Below are positions 50,484 to 60,140 of a DNA stretch of 64,000 bases, piece by piece. The DNA lies in assembly GCA_021817145.1 (NCBI GenBank), contig JAKAVV010000001.1:124001-188000 (forward strand), written 5' to 3'. The translations under genes were made by a program, and so were the position numbers. The notes under the pieces were generated by a model. It searched no databases, had not been told where the DNA came from, and saw nothing but the letters and a program-made list of their open reading frames with translations. This stretch comes from a bacterium. Lineage in GTDB: Bacteria > Vulcanimicrobiota > JABDET01. Each line of letters starts with the position of its first letter. The first letter of the stretch is position 1.

Positions 50484-52825
50484 CTTTAGAAGATCTGCTG
50501 CCCCCTCTTGACAAAGAAATAAAAACAGGGTGTCTTAATTCAAGCGCTTTTGGTGGGTTCCACCGCTATTTTTTGACCTCTCTTGAAGAGTGTCATGCTC
50601 CATCGGATCGATCAGAACAGAATATTGAGAAAAGTTTATTGGCAGAGTTAAAAAGATTATTCCAGGACTACGAGGATCGCCCAAGACAGGTCAGGAAAGA
50701 GCGCATTGAACAGGCTAAACAATTAATTCAAAGCGCTGGGAAAAAGGAGAACTCTTTAAAAAAGCTTGATCCTCTTGGATTTTCTGTTCAATATGTAAAA
50801 GGGGTTGGCCCTCAGTTAGCTCAGAAATTTCAGAAACTCGGAATCAGCACAGTTCGAGATCTATTGACCCATTTTCCTAAACGGCATGAAGATCGAAGAC
50901 AATTGATGACTCTTCGAGATTCTCCCTGGGGAACTATGCAGACAATTCGCGGGAAAATAGGGAAATCCAGTGAATTTAAACCGAGAAGAGGGCTTTCTAT
51001 TACAAAGATTTCGATCAGTGATGGAACTGCGGTCGCTTATTTAATTTGGTACAACCAGCCTTATATGAAGATCTCTTTGAAACCTGGGTTAGAAGTGATT
51101 GCTTATGGGAAATTGGAAAGAAAATTTGGGGAACTTCAAATGACAAATCCTGAGGTTGAAGTTCTTATTCCGGATCAGGAAATAACTCTGCATACGAATC
51201 GGATTACTCCTATTTACGCTGCTGCTGAATCACTTTCTCAGGTCCTTTTAAGAAAAATTATCTATTCTGCCCTTGAAAAACATGAAAAGGATTGGCAGGA
51301 AATCTTTTCCGAAGGCATTCGGGAGAGATATGGGTTAATGGGAATAAGGGAAAGTTTGAGGGGAATTCATTTTCCAGAAGAGTGGGGAGAGTTTAAAAAA
51401 GCTCGCAGCAGACTGGTTTTTGAGGAGTTTTTTATTTTTCAACTGTATCTTGCTTTGAAGAAAAGGGGGGATGAAGCTCAAAAAGGGATCTCTTTTCCAG
51501 TAAATGATGAGATTTTAAATGAGTTCCAGACTCAACTTCCTTTTCCTCTGACCAGCGCGCAGAAAAGAGTTGGTTTAGAGATTGTTAGAAATATGCGGGA
51601 TATGAAATCTATGCATCGCTTGATTCAAGGGGATGTGGGATCAGGGAAAACGGTTCTCGCCGCTTTTGCCGCTCTGTGCGCTGTTCGTTCAGGGTACCAA
51701 GCTGCCTATATGGCGCCAACCGAGATTTTGGCTGAGCAGCATGCAAACAGTTTGAACAAGATTTTATCCCCTTTTAAGATTCCTGTTTTTAAACTGCTAG
51801 GGGACCAGACGAAATCAGAGAAAGAGTATGTTCTGCGATCCCTGCAGATTGGAACAGCTCAGTGTGTTGTAGGAACTCATGCTCTTGTTCAAGAGGACGT
51901 TTTTTTTCAAAAATTAGGGATTTGCATTATTGATGAACAGCATAAATTCGGCGTTCTGCAGAGAACAGTTTTAAAGAAAAAAGGGGATAATCCTGATATT
52001 CTGGTGATGACAGCCACTCCTATTCCAAGAACTCTTGCCATGACTTTGTATGGAGATTTGGATGTTTCTGTTCTGGATGAAATGCCTCCTGGGAGGAAAC
52101 CGGTTAAAACCGCCTGGATTCCTTTGGATCAGGAGCAAAAAGTTTGGAATTTTGCTTGCAAGGAGATAGGGAAAGGGAATCAAGTGTTTATTGTTTGCCC
52201 TTTAATTGAAGAATCAGAAAAATTATCGCTGTCTTCAGCTGTAAAAGAATCAGAACGTTTAAAAAATGAAGTTTTTCGCGATATTCCAGTTGGTCTTCTG
52301 CATGGCAGACTGAATTCTGAAGAAAAAGAACAGATGATGGAAAAATTCAGAGAGAAAAAATTAGCGGCTTTAATCGCGACAACAGTGATTGAAGTTGGGG
52401 TTGATATTCCGGATGCTACCCTTATTATTATTGAAAATGCGGAACGATTTGGGTTAAGCCAACTCCATCAGTTAAGAGGTCGAGTTGGGAGAAGCCATCA
52501 TCAATCGTACTGTATCCTTCTGGCTGATGCTAAAACTGAAGATATTCGGGAGAGACTTGAAATCTTCTGCCAATCCCAGGATGGTTTTGCTATCGCGGAA
52601 GCGGATTTAAGACTTCGAGGACCAGGAGAATTTTTTGGGACAAGACAGCATGGAGTTCCTGACTTCAAAATCGCTGATTTAATTCGAGATCTTCCAATTT
52701 TAGAGGAGACGAGAAAATTGGCTTTTGAAACGGTTCAGGAAGATCCCAATTTGACTCGTCCAGAACATCGCCTTTTGCGTGAGAAGATAGAGGAGAAGTT
52801 TGGCGGAAAAATTGAACTGATATGA
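50480..52825 (+). CDS. recG: ATP-dependent DNA helicase RecG
   Basis: 781 residues. It remodels stalled replication forks and Holliday junctions. About 100 extra N-terminal residues precede the wedge domain (VQYVKGVGPQLAQKF). Walker A is GDVGSGKTVLA and the DExH box is IIDEQHKFGVLQR. Motif VI is QLRGRVGR, and the C-terminal ends in the normal TRD region. The N-terminal extension is known in some RecG lines. ATGA overlaps on both ends link it to plsX and rsmD. Confidence 0.96.
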   Translation: MTLEDLLPPLDKEIKTGCLNSSAFGGFHRYFLTSLEECHAPSDRSEQNIEKSLLAELKRLFQDYEDRPRQVRKERIEQAKQLIQSAGKKENSLKKLDPLGFSVQYVKGVGPQLAQKFQKLGISTVRDLLTHFPKRHEDRRQLMTLRDSPWGTMQTIRGKIGKSSEFKPRRGLSITKISISDGTAVAYLIWYNQPYMKISLKPGLEVIAYGKLERKFGELQMTNPEVEVLIPDQEITLHTNRITPIYAAAESLSQVLLRKIIYSALEKHEKDWQEIFSEGIRERYGLMGIRESLRGIHFPEEWGEFKKARSRLVFEEFFIFQLYLALKKRGDEAQKGISFPVNDEILNEFQTQLPFPLTSAQKRVGLEIVRNMRDMKSMHRLIQGDVGSGKTVLAAFAALCAVRSGYQAAYMAPTEILAEQHANSLNKILSPFKIPVFKLLGDQTKSEKEYVLRSLQIGTAQCVVGTHALVQEDVFFQKLGICIIDEQHKFGVLQRTVLKKKGDNPDILVMTATPIPRTLAMTLYGDLDVSVLDEMPPGRKPVKTAWIPLDQEQKVWNFACKEIGKGNQVFIVCPLIEESEKLSLSSAVKESERLKNEVFRDIPVGLLHGRLNSEEKEQMMEKFREKKLAALIATTVIEVGVDIPDATLIIIENAERFGLSQLHQLRGRVGRSHHQSYCILLADAKTEDIRERLEIFCQSQDGFAIAEADLRLRGPGEFFGTRQHGVPDFKIADLIRDLPILEETRKLAFETVQEDPNLTRPEHRLLREKIEEKFGGKIELI

Positions 52826-53367
52826 TTCGAATTACAGGAGGGGAGTTTCGCGGCAGAAAAATTAAAAGCCCTCCTGGCAGTTTTTCTCGTCCCACCATTG
52901 ATAGGGTAAGGAAAGCGCTGTTTGACATTTTGCAAGATTCTATTTTGGGGTCTGTTTTTTTAGACCTCTATTCAGGGGTTGGTCTGGTTGGCATTGAAGC
53001 TTTGAGCAGAGGAGCAGATAAAGTTATTTTTGTGGAAAAAGATCAAAACCTTGTTCGAGTTTTAAAAGAGAATCTGAGACTGCTGAATATCCATGATAAA
53101 GGGGTTGTTTTTAATGCTGATGCAGCAGCAGCCCTTCCCCAAGCGATCCGCTTCAAGCCTGATATTATTTTTTTAGACCCTCCATACTCAGAAGGGGATA
53201 TTCCTAAAATTTTAGGACGATTAAGCCTTGTTGATTTAAAAGAAAACTGCCTTGCTGCAGCTCAACATTCTGTTAAAGAAAAAGTTTTAGATCATTACGG
53301 AATATTGAAATTAAAGAGACAAGAGCGGTACGGAGAAACCATGCTTTCATTTTTTAGAATCAGGTGA
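52822..53367 (+). CDS. rsmD: 16S rRNA (guanine966-N2)-methyltransferase RsmD
   Basis: 181 residues. It methylates G966 of 16S rRNA. The N-terminal IRITGGEFRGRKI, the SAM loop LDLYSGVGLVGIEALSRGA and the catalytic DPPY (FLDPPYSEGD) are all present. coaD, often next, is missing. The following 117 bases hold no gene I can support. Confidence 0.95.
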   Translation: MIRITGGEFRGRKIKSPPGSFSRPTIDRVRKALFDILQDSILGSVFLDLYSGVGLVGIEALSRGADKVIFVEKDQNLVRVLKENLRLLNIHDKGVVFNADAAAALPQAIRFKPDIIFLDPPYSEGDIPKILGRLSLVDLKENCLAAAQHSVKEKVLDHYGILKLKRQERYGETMLSFFRIR

Positions 53368-53484
53368 ATTTTTTATCACCAGCGATTATGTTCTTGATGA
53401 AAGTTATACGATCATACGATTTCGCGCCAGTCATTCAATAGCTGTTCAGTTCGGCGAAGATGTGCAAATACGGAAAGTTTGAAG

Positions 53485-54243
53485 TCATGCCTCAATGAGC
53501 AGTCTCAGTCCATCCAGTAAGAGATTAGGATCGACTTTTTGAATTTTATGGGTCCCGCTTGAAATTAAGTGAGATAGTCCGCCTGTTGCAATGACTTTTG
53601 TTTTTGCTCCTAATTCTTCTTTGATTAACTGGATGATTTTTTCCGCTTGTCCGATGAAACCATAAAACAGCCCTGACTGCATGCAGTGAATCGTATTTTT
53701 TCCAATAGGTGAGGGGGGTTTTTCAATTTGAATTCGAGGGAGTCGAGCAGCTTTTGAAAAAAGAGCTTCTGCCGAAATTCCGATTCCAGGAGCGATAGAG
53801 GTTCCTAAAAATTCTCCGCTTTTTGAGACTGCGCTGAAAGTTGTGGCTGTTCCAAAATCCACAATAATCACAGGGCCTCCATATTGTTTAAAAGCGCTGT
53901 AAGCCCCTACCAGAAGATCGGCGCCGACCTCTTCAGGATGGTCAGTTGAAACTTTCAATGGGATTTTTAAGGATTCACCGGCAAAAAGGGGAGGGGAGTG
54001 AAAGTAAGTTTTTCCCATTTCTTTAAAAGGGAAATTTAAAGGAGGAACAACACTTGAAATGGCGAGACGATTAATTTTTTTTTCGTTAATCCCAAACTCT
54101 CGGAGGAAAAGGATGGCTTCAAGCCCCCATTCATCCCCTGTTTTATCTCGAACAGTGGCTGTTCTCCAGGAAGCTGTCAGTTTTTCTCCTTCAAACACCC
54201 CCCATCCAATATTTGTGTTCCCTATATCAATGCAGAATAACAT
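53485..54243 (-). CDS. coaX: Type III pantothenate kinase
   Basis: 252 residues. It phosphorylates pantothenate, the first step to CoA. The ATP site is IDIGNTNIGWGV, and the DFGTATTFSAV and GADLLVGAYSAF motifs are intact. With coaBC at 55215 in the same string it gives CoA steps 1-3. Confidence 0.95.
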   Translation of the reverse strand: MLFCIDIGNTNIGWGVFEGEKLTASWRTATVRDKTGDEWGLEAILFLREFGINEKKINRLAISSVVPPLNFPFKEMGKTYFHSPPLFAGESLKIPLKVSTDHPEEVGADLLVGAYSAFKQYGGPVIIVDFGTATTFSAVSKSGEFLGTSIAPGIGISAEALFSKAARLPRIQIEKPPSPIGKNTIHCMQSGLFYGFIGQAEKIIQLIKEELGAKTKVIATGGLSHLISSGTHKIQKVDPNLLLDGLRLLIEA

Positions 54244-54280
54244 AAAGTTCAGCTCTCACTTTTTTAAACTCTTTTTCAGC

Positions 54281-55204
54281 TTAAAGTTCATATTCATAAT
54301 GGAGTAAATTAGCGTTATTCTGCAGCAAACCCTGTCGAGCTTTATCTTTCTGTTTTAAGAAAGTGTCAAAGAACAAAAGAGAATAGCCTAAAATAGTTTG
54401 CGCTTTCGGATTCTTCATCTGGCATGTTGAAAGGTTCCTATAAAAAAGGCAGGTCCAGTCTGTAAAAGTAAAGTGGTTCCCATTCTTAATCATTAAAAAG
54501 AATTTCGGCGGGTTGGTTTGATCATAAGCTGTTTTTCTGGGAAGTTTTTTTTCTCTTAGAATAAATCTCAAGAATGACTTTAGGTTGTCCTGATCCATTT
54601 CCCCTACCATGTGCATTTGTGGAATATGGATTCTTTTAAAGTCATTTGGTGTATAATCTTTGATAAAAGGGGCTAAAAAAAGTCCTGCTTTGATTCGATG
54701 GTCTGAATAATTTTGGCTGCCTCCGCTTATTCCAACAGCGGTCCATCCTCCTAAAGAATGACCTGCAGTCCCAATCGCATTTTCAGAGATTAAGCCGAAC
54801 AGTTCGGAGCGTGGATTTTGATTTAGTTCCAGCAGTTCATCTAAAGCTGCTTTCATATCTTTTAATCTTTCTTCAGCAAATGCGGAGATTGGTTTTTTGA
54901 CATTAAAAAATTTGATCGGTTGATAAGGGTTGTAAAATAATCCATCGGTATGTTCAGGGGCTGCCACAATGTACCCATTTTTTGTTAGAAAATGGGTTAA
55001 AAATAAAGATTGGGAAGCTGCCCCTAAATATCCATGTGAAAAAAGGATCAAAGGATAGGAGTGCAGCAGCTTAATTTGAGAGCTGACAGAGTTTTCTTTT
55101 TTTAAAGGAATCCATAGTTTAAGGGTTAAGAATTTCGCTTCATTAGGATTAAGCTGGTATTGAAAAGTATGAGTGATTTCTTTAAGGGAATAAGGGAACT
55201 CCAT
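54281..55204 (-). CDS. Alpha/beta hydrolase (PAF-acetylhydrolase/chlorophyllase-like)
   Basis: 307 residues. The nucleophile elbow is TAGHSLGGWTAVG with the catalytic Ser in GHSLG; the oxyanion region is LILFSHGYLGA. A late His (NGNHFTFTDW) and an Asp (GEMDQDN) complete a plausible triad. No signal peptide. It resembles plasma PAF-acetylhydrolase-like esterases. The substrate could be a lipid ester, given its place next to lipid-transport genes. Confidence 0.85.
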   Translation of the reverse strand: MEFPYSLKEITHTFQYQLNPNEAKFLTLKLWIPLKKENSVSSQIKLLHSYPLILFSHGYLGAASQSLFLTHFLTKNGYIVAAPEHTDGLFYNPYQPIKFFNVKKPISAFAEERLKDMKAALDELLELNQNPRSELFGLISENAIGTAGHSLGGWTAVGISGGSQNYSDHRIKAGLFLAPFIKDYTPNDFKRIHIPQMHMVGEMDQDNLKSFLRFILREKKLPRKTAYDQTNPPKFFLMIKNGNHFTFTDWTCLFYRNLSTCQMKNPKAQTILGYSLLFFDTFLKQKDKARQGLLQNNANLLHYEYEL

Positions 55205-55214
55205 GGTTCAGTTT

Positions 55215-56420
55215 TTAGAAATTTGAAATGTTTTTCAAACTATTTTCCACTTCTTTTAGAATAAGGTGAGCCAGATTCAATTTGCTCGTTTTCTGAAAGG
55301 GTTTTATCTCTCCATTTTTAGAAAGAAGGGCTGCTTCATTCTCATCAGACCCCAAAGGGTTTTCCCCATTCGTATGGATTTGATTGGCTATAATGAAATC
55401 CAAGTTTTTTTCTTTTAATTTTTTTTTGGCGTTTTCTTCTAAATTTTCAGTTTCTAAAGCAAATCCTATCACGATTTGTTCTTTTTTCACTTTTGAAATA
55501 GAAGATAAAATATCAGGAGTTGGGATAAGTTCGATTATTTTGTTCTCTCCTGATTTCTTTTCTTTTGCAGGGTGATACTTTTTAGGTTTCCAGTCACTCA
55601 CTGCTGCAGCGGAAATAAAGAGATCGCATTCAGGGAAATGAGTTTTGACTGCTTCCAGCATTTCATCCGCTGTTTTGACTTTGATGAAATTTGCTCCATA
55701 AGGAGGGATCAACTCAACAGGTCCGCTGATAAGGGTGACTTCTGCTCCAAATTTGGCGGCTGCTTTTGCTAGAGCATACCCCATTTTCCCGCTGGAGGGA
55801 TTGCTTAAAAACCGGACAGGATCAAAATGCTCTTGAGTCGGTCCTGCTGTGATTAAGATTTTTTTTCCCGTATAGATCTGCTCAGTATCCATAAGGATTT
55901 GAATTTCAACTAAAATTCTTTCGGGTTCTTCCATTCTTCCTATTCCTTCATATCCACAGGCTAACCCCCCTGATGATGGTCCGATGATTTCAATTCCTCG
56001 ATTTTTTAAAATTTTGATATTTTCTTGTGTGGCTTGGTTTTCCCACATAAAAAGATTCATGGCAGGGCAAACACAAATCTGTTTTTGGGAGGCAAGAACA
56101 AGAGTGGTTAACAGATCATCTCCTATTCCATGAGCGATCTTGGCGATGATGTTAGCGGTTGCAGGGGCGATCAAGATTATATCCGCGGTTTCAGCAAGAG
56201 CAATGTGCTGGATCTCCCCTGATTCAGAACCCTCGAAGTTTCCAGTTAATACTGGATTTCCTGAAAGAGTGGCAAAAGTCAAAGGAGTTATGAATTGTTT
56301 TGCATGATCTGTTAAAACACAGTGTACTTTATACCCTGCTTTTGTTAAAAGACGAGTCAGTTCTGCGGATTTGTAAGCTGCAATCCCTCCAGTCACTCCT
56401 AAAATGATCTTTTTATTCAT
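55215..56420 (-). CDS. coaBC: Phosphopantothenoylcysteine decarboxylase/synthetase CoaBC
   Basis: 401 residues, bifunctional. The N-terminal flavin-dependent CoaC half has ILGVTGGIAAYKSAEL, the PAMN motif (CPAMNLFMW) and the catalytic Cys in LACGYEGIGRM. The C-terminal CoaB half has ITAGPTQEHFDPVRFLSN and SSGKMGYALAKAA. It joins cysteine to phosphopantothenate and decarboxylates the product. Confidence 0.96.
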   Translation of the reverse strand: MNKKIILGVTGGIAAYKSAELTRLLTKAGYKVHCVLTDHAKQFITPLTFATLSGNPVLTGNFEGSESGEIQHIALAETADIILIAPATANIIAKIAHGIGDDLLTTLVLASQKQICVCPAMNLFMWENQATQENIKILKNRGIEIIGPSSGGLACGYEGIGRMEEPERILVEIQILMDTEQIYTGKKILITAGPTQEHFDPVRFLSNPSSGKMGYALAKAAAKFGAEVTLISGPVELIPPYGANFIKVKTADEMLEAVKTHFPECDLFISAAAVSDWKPKKYHPAKEKKSGENKIIELIPTPDILSSISKVKKEQIVIGFALETENLEENAKKKLKEKNLDFIIANQIHTNGENPLGSDENEAALLSKNGEIKPFQKTSKLNLAHLILKEVENSLKNISNF

Positions 56421-56429
56421 TTATTCCCT

Positions 56430-57242
56430 CTAGGATGTAAGTTTGGTTTCAACCTCAGATAGATTGGCTTTTTGCGTAACCATTTTTACAATGTCTGGAT
56501 CCAGGAGGATTTCGAGGTCTTTATTCCAGTCAGCTCCTGGATGGAAGTACAGCTCGTAATTTCCGTTTAAGTTCATTGCCAGCAAACTTAAAACATACTC
56601 TTTTGACATGGAAAATGTCTCCAAAATTCCAAAAACTGAGTCAAAAAGGAAAAAGTTTTCTCGTTTTAATTTTTCAGCCATTCCTCTTGTCAGCCAGTAG
56701 TAAATTTTTCCATGGAGGTTTTTTAAAAATTGTTTTTGAGCTTGAGTTTTTTCCCAGATCCTTAAATCTTCTTTTGGGACTCTTATCCACTGCGCCCCTT
56801 GTTTTTTCCCTTCTTGAACGGCTGTATTAAAAATTTTTGGATGAATATGCAGATGATGATGGCCATCCACGTGGGAGAGTTTTAATCCTGTTTTCTGAAA
56901 GGCTTCAAATTGAGCAGTGATTTCTCTTTTCAGCTGGCGAGCGGCTTCAGGGTTGAACAGGTACTTTATCCAGGCGCTGGCAGGGTTTTTAGGAAAATTC
57001 CTCTGCTGATCTACGAGAAGTGGAATTTCAGAAAAAGGAAGAACAGATTTTCCATCTACTGCAGTCAGATGAAGCCCTATTTTTAAGGATGGATTTTTTC
57101 TTGCTAGGTCAACTGCTTCTTGAGTAAAATCTTCCCCCACCATTAAACTGGCTGAATGAAGAGTTCCTGCTTGATGAGCTTTAACAACTGCCTGGTTGAC
57201 AGCGGATGAAGCTCCAAAATCATCGGCATTGAATATGATCAT
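56430..57242 (-). CDS. YdjC/HpnK-like deacetylase
   Basis: 270 residues of the ChbG/YdjC family. The metal site is seen in NADDFGAS and DGHHHLHIHP, with catalytic Asp and His kept. In hopanoid loci a protein of this family is named HpnK. The neighbouring RND protein is HpnN-like, which favours that assignment, but squalene-hopene cyclase is not in the window. It may also deacetylate a sugar headgroup. Confidence 0.85.
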   Translation of the reverse strand: MIIFNADDFGASSAVNQAVVKAHQAGTLHSASLMVGEDFTQEAVDLARKNPSLKIGLHLTAVDGKSVLPFSEIPLLVDQQRNFPKNPASAWIKYLFNPEAARQLKREITAQFEAFQKTGLKLSHVDGHHHLHIHPKIFNTAVQEGKKQGAQWIRVPKEDLRIWEKTQAQKQFLKNLHGKIYYWLTRGMAEKLKRENFFLFDSVFGILETFSMSKEYVLSLLAMNLNGNYELYFHPGADWNKDLEILLDPDIVKMVTQKANLSEVETKLTS

Positions 57243-57255
57243 GGAGAGTTCCTTT

Positions 57256-60105
57256 TCATTCTTTTCCGCGAATCAGTTCATTATTGAGGATTGGCGCCTT
57301 TTTTATTCCTAAAAAGAAATGAATAATACAGGGTAAAACAACTAAAGCTTGAAAAGTGACAAGGAATAATCCAACAGTCATCGTAAATCCAAGACTTCTT
57401 AAACCACTGCTGGTAAAAAGCAGAGCTGTAAACCCTGAAATACTTGTTAATGCGCTCAATAAAACCGATTTTCCTGTGCTAGTTGAAAAAATTGAGGCTT
57501 CCCCTTTTTCTCGATAGCGGTTCACCACATATACTCCAAAAGCCACTCCAATCCCTAAAATTACAGGGAGTGTCAGCAAATTCGCAGGGTTAAACGCTGA
57601 ATGAGTTAGTACCATAATTCCAAGCAGCCATAGAAATCCAATGGCAAGAGGAGTTAAAGTTAATAATGTTAGACTGAACTGTCTGAATTGAAGGAAAGTC
57701 ACAATCAGAATGACGATGAGAGCGATCCAGGCTGCATGTTGGTAACTATTAAGCATCACCCGCAGCGTCTCATAAATGAGAATAGGGGTTCCTGTAACAT
57801 GGGGGTCCACTTCTCTTAACTGCGCGACAAATCGGTCTAGATTAACCCGAACCCAGATATTGGTTGCAGGGAAAATTTCTATGGCGATTTTCCCGCCTTT
57901 TTTGCTGATAAATTCATTTTTTACATAAGGAGGAAGATCGCTTAAAGTAATAATGCGATTTGGAATCCCATGTTTTATTAGCAGCAGTCCTTGATTTAAT
58001 TCATTAAAGAATTTCCCCTGGAAAAGAGATAAAGCTTGTCTTGTTTTTTCTGGATCTGTTTTTTTTACCGTTTCCAAAAAGTTGGAAATAGTTTGCAGAA
58101 AAGAAGTTAATCCTGAATGAATTTCAGCCAATTGAGTTTCAGTGGATGAACCAGGCAGAAGATACCTTCCAGGAAACATAAAGATTGAAAAAAAGCCGAA
58201 AGCGCTCCCTGCATTCGTGGTGATCCTAACTGCTTTATGAACAGATTTTTTCATCTTTTCAAAAGTTTGAGTTAATGCTTGCACGTTTACCTTTGAAGTG
58301 GGGGCTGGATCAGTCAGATGGACCCCTGCCATTTCTTTTTGGATCTTCAGCAAGATCGGCATTTTTTTCTTTTGCTGTTGAGGTATAAAAGGGAGAGGGC
58401 TTATAATTCTTCCCACAGTTGAAAGGGTTTCTAATTGATTGACATAAAGCTGCGCTTGTTGAGGGTTTTTTGCTACAGCAACAGCGACAAGAGAAGATTG
58501 ATTGGCGATTTTTATCATTTTCAGCTCTGTTGTGACAGAGCTGACGTGGGGGAATAAATGCAAGATGTCTCGATCAAAAGAGATGTCTTTCGCTTTTATT
58601 CCAAAAAATAAAGTGAGTAAAGCAGCTCCCATAACAATGTAAGAAGCATTTTTTAAAAAAAATCGTTCCAAAGTTTCACCAATCTGGGGAAGGCGGAGAG
58701 AAATCGCTTTTGCTTTCCCCTTTTTTTCGGAAAAGATCAAAAGCGCGGGCAGGATAGTTATAGTTGAAAAAAAGCAGAGCAGAAGAGAGCCACCTGTCGC
58801 TGTTCCTAATTCAGCAATCCCTTTATAATCTGTTAGGGAAACAGCGAAAAAACCGAGAGCCATGGTTAATGCTGCTGTTAAAAGCCCTGCTCCTGTTGAA
58901 AGATAAGTGGCATGAATCGCTTCCTCAGGGGTTTTCAACAAGGTTCTTTCCTCATTATATCTCCCCATAAATTGAATTGAAAAATCAATTGCCAATCCAA
59001 TTAACATGGGGAAAATGCTGATTGTAAAAATATTTAAATACTTAACAGAAAAAGCGATCCATCCTAATGACCAGCCAATTCCAATAAAAAGAGAAATAAT
59101 GGCTAAAAATGGCTTTCTCCATTCCATAAAACCTAAAATAAAAATAGTTGAAGATAAGAGAAGAGCAAGGATTCCAGCAAAAAGAATATCATGTTTGGAA
59201 ACCTGCATTGCCTGCACTCCCATAACTGGTTCCCCTGTTAAGTGAACATGGACATCAGGGAAAAAAGGTTTCATTTCTTTTACCGCTTTTTGAACTGCTT
59301 CAACAGCTGGGATGACTTGCCCAATTCCTTGTTTATTTTTTGCTGGTGTGGCTAGAAGTATGGCATATTTTCCATTTTTTAGAGTAAAATAAATACGCTG
59401 ATTGAGAAGAGTAAAGTTTTGGCTTTTTCCAAGTTTAAAGTTTAAATTAAAAAAATGCTGCAGTGGATTGGAGTTCTGCACTCCTCCTTTTTGGATTGAT
59501 TTTGTCATGGAAGTAACAAGCCCTTCCATTTCTTTAAGTCCTAAAACGTAAGATTTTAAATTGTGAGGCAGCTGCTTTGACTGGGTTTGGGATCCTGCTT
59601 TGTTTTTACCAAATTGATAAATCGTGTTCCAGAAGTGGACTAAATCTTCTCGGTTTTGGATGGAGAGGAGAAGGGGTTTCATAACCCTTAATAGAGAAGA
59701 GATTTTTTTAAGCTGTTTCGAAGGGAGATATTCCATTGCCCAGGATTCAAAGGGTTTAATATTATAAGAATAGAGGACAGTCGCTAAATAAGGGTTGGGT
59801 TTTATTTTTTTGGACAGAGCTTTCAAAAACTTTAGATTCTCTTTTGGATCTTTCCCATGAGTTACAACATAAATTTGAGGTTCCTGGTCAAATTCTTTTG
59901 AAAAATGATAGTAGGTTTTACTGAAAGAAGCCCCATTGCTGTTGAGCCCCGCAAAATTAGGAAGAAAAACAATGGTCTTATAAGCATAAAAAGAGCCACA
60001 AAATGCGACTGCCAGCCCAATCAGTAAAACCCCTGAAGGATAATTTAAGATAATATGTAGAAACCTGTCTCTTAATTTCTCAACCCAGGTTTTCATCAGG
60101 TTCAT
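57256..60105 (-). CDS. RND/MMPL-family transporter, HpnN-like
   Basis: 949 residues in two halves of one helix, a periplasmic loop and a helix bundle each. Half 1 keeps the proton-relay Asp in GLAIDFSIQFMGRYNEE; half 2 reads GIGVAFGVYVVNRYREKGE, with Phe at that place. The first loop has GLNSNG and the second EIFPATNIWVRVN. HpnN proteins move hopanoids to the outer membrane and need the relay Asp in both halves, as I recall. It follows mlaD by 35 bases and is coupled to the hpnK-like gene, so lipid export is the likely job. Confidence 0.88.
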   Translation of the reverse strand: MNLMKTWVEKLRDRFLHIILNYPSGVLLIGLAVAFCGSFYAYKTIVFLPNFAGLNSNGASFSKTYYHFSKEFDQEPQIYVVTHGKDPKENLKFLKALSKKIKPNPYLATVLYSYNIKPFESWAMEYLPSKQLKKISSLLRVMKPLLLSIQNREDLVHFWNTIYQFGKNKAGSQTQSKQLPHNLKSYVLGLKEMEGLVTSMTKSIQKGGVQNSNPLQHFFNLNFKLGKSQNFTLLNQRIYFTLKNGKYAILLATPAKNKQGIGQVIPAVEAVQKAVKEMKPFFPDVHVHLTGEPVMGVQAMQVSKHDILFAGILALLLSSTIFILGFMEWRKPFLAIISLFIGIGWSLGWIAFSVKYLNIFTISIFPMLIGLAIDFSIQFMGRYNEERTLLKTPEEAIHATYLSTGAGLLTAALTMALGFFAVSLTDYKGIAELGTATGGSLLLCFFSTITILPALLIFSEKKGKAKAISLRLPQIGETLERFFLKNASYIVMGAALLTLFFGIKAKDISFDRDILHLFPHVSSVTTELKMIKIANQSSLVAVAVAKNPQQAQLYVNQLETLSTVGRIISPLPFIPQQQKKKMPILLKIQKEMAGVHLTDPAPTSKVNVQALTQTFEKMKKSVHKAVRITTNAGSAFGFFSIFMFPGRYLLPGSSTETQLAEIHSGLTSFLQTISNFLETVKKTDPEKTRQALSLFQGKFFNELNQGLLLIKHGIPNRIITLSDLPPYVKNEFISKKGGKIAIEIFPATNIWVRVNLDRFVAQLREVDPHVTGTPILIYETLRVMLNSYQHAAWIALIVILIVTFLQFRQFSLTLLTLTPLAIGFLWLLGIMVLTHSAFNPANLLTLPVILGIGVAFGVYVVNRYREKGEASIFSTSTGKSVLLSALTSISGFTALLFTSSGLRSLGFTMTVGLFLVTFQALVVLPCIIHFFLGIKKAPILNNELIRGKE

Positions 60106-60140
60106 ATTTTTATCTTTATGCTTCCTTTATCTTGTTTTAT

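Noticed and set aside
53368..53484. Possible small gene or RNA between rsmD and coaX
   Set aside because: No frame with a ribosome site, no stable hairpin followed by T; only a weak GGTGA/TCACC inverted pair.
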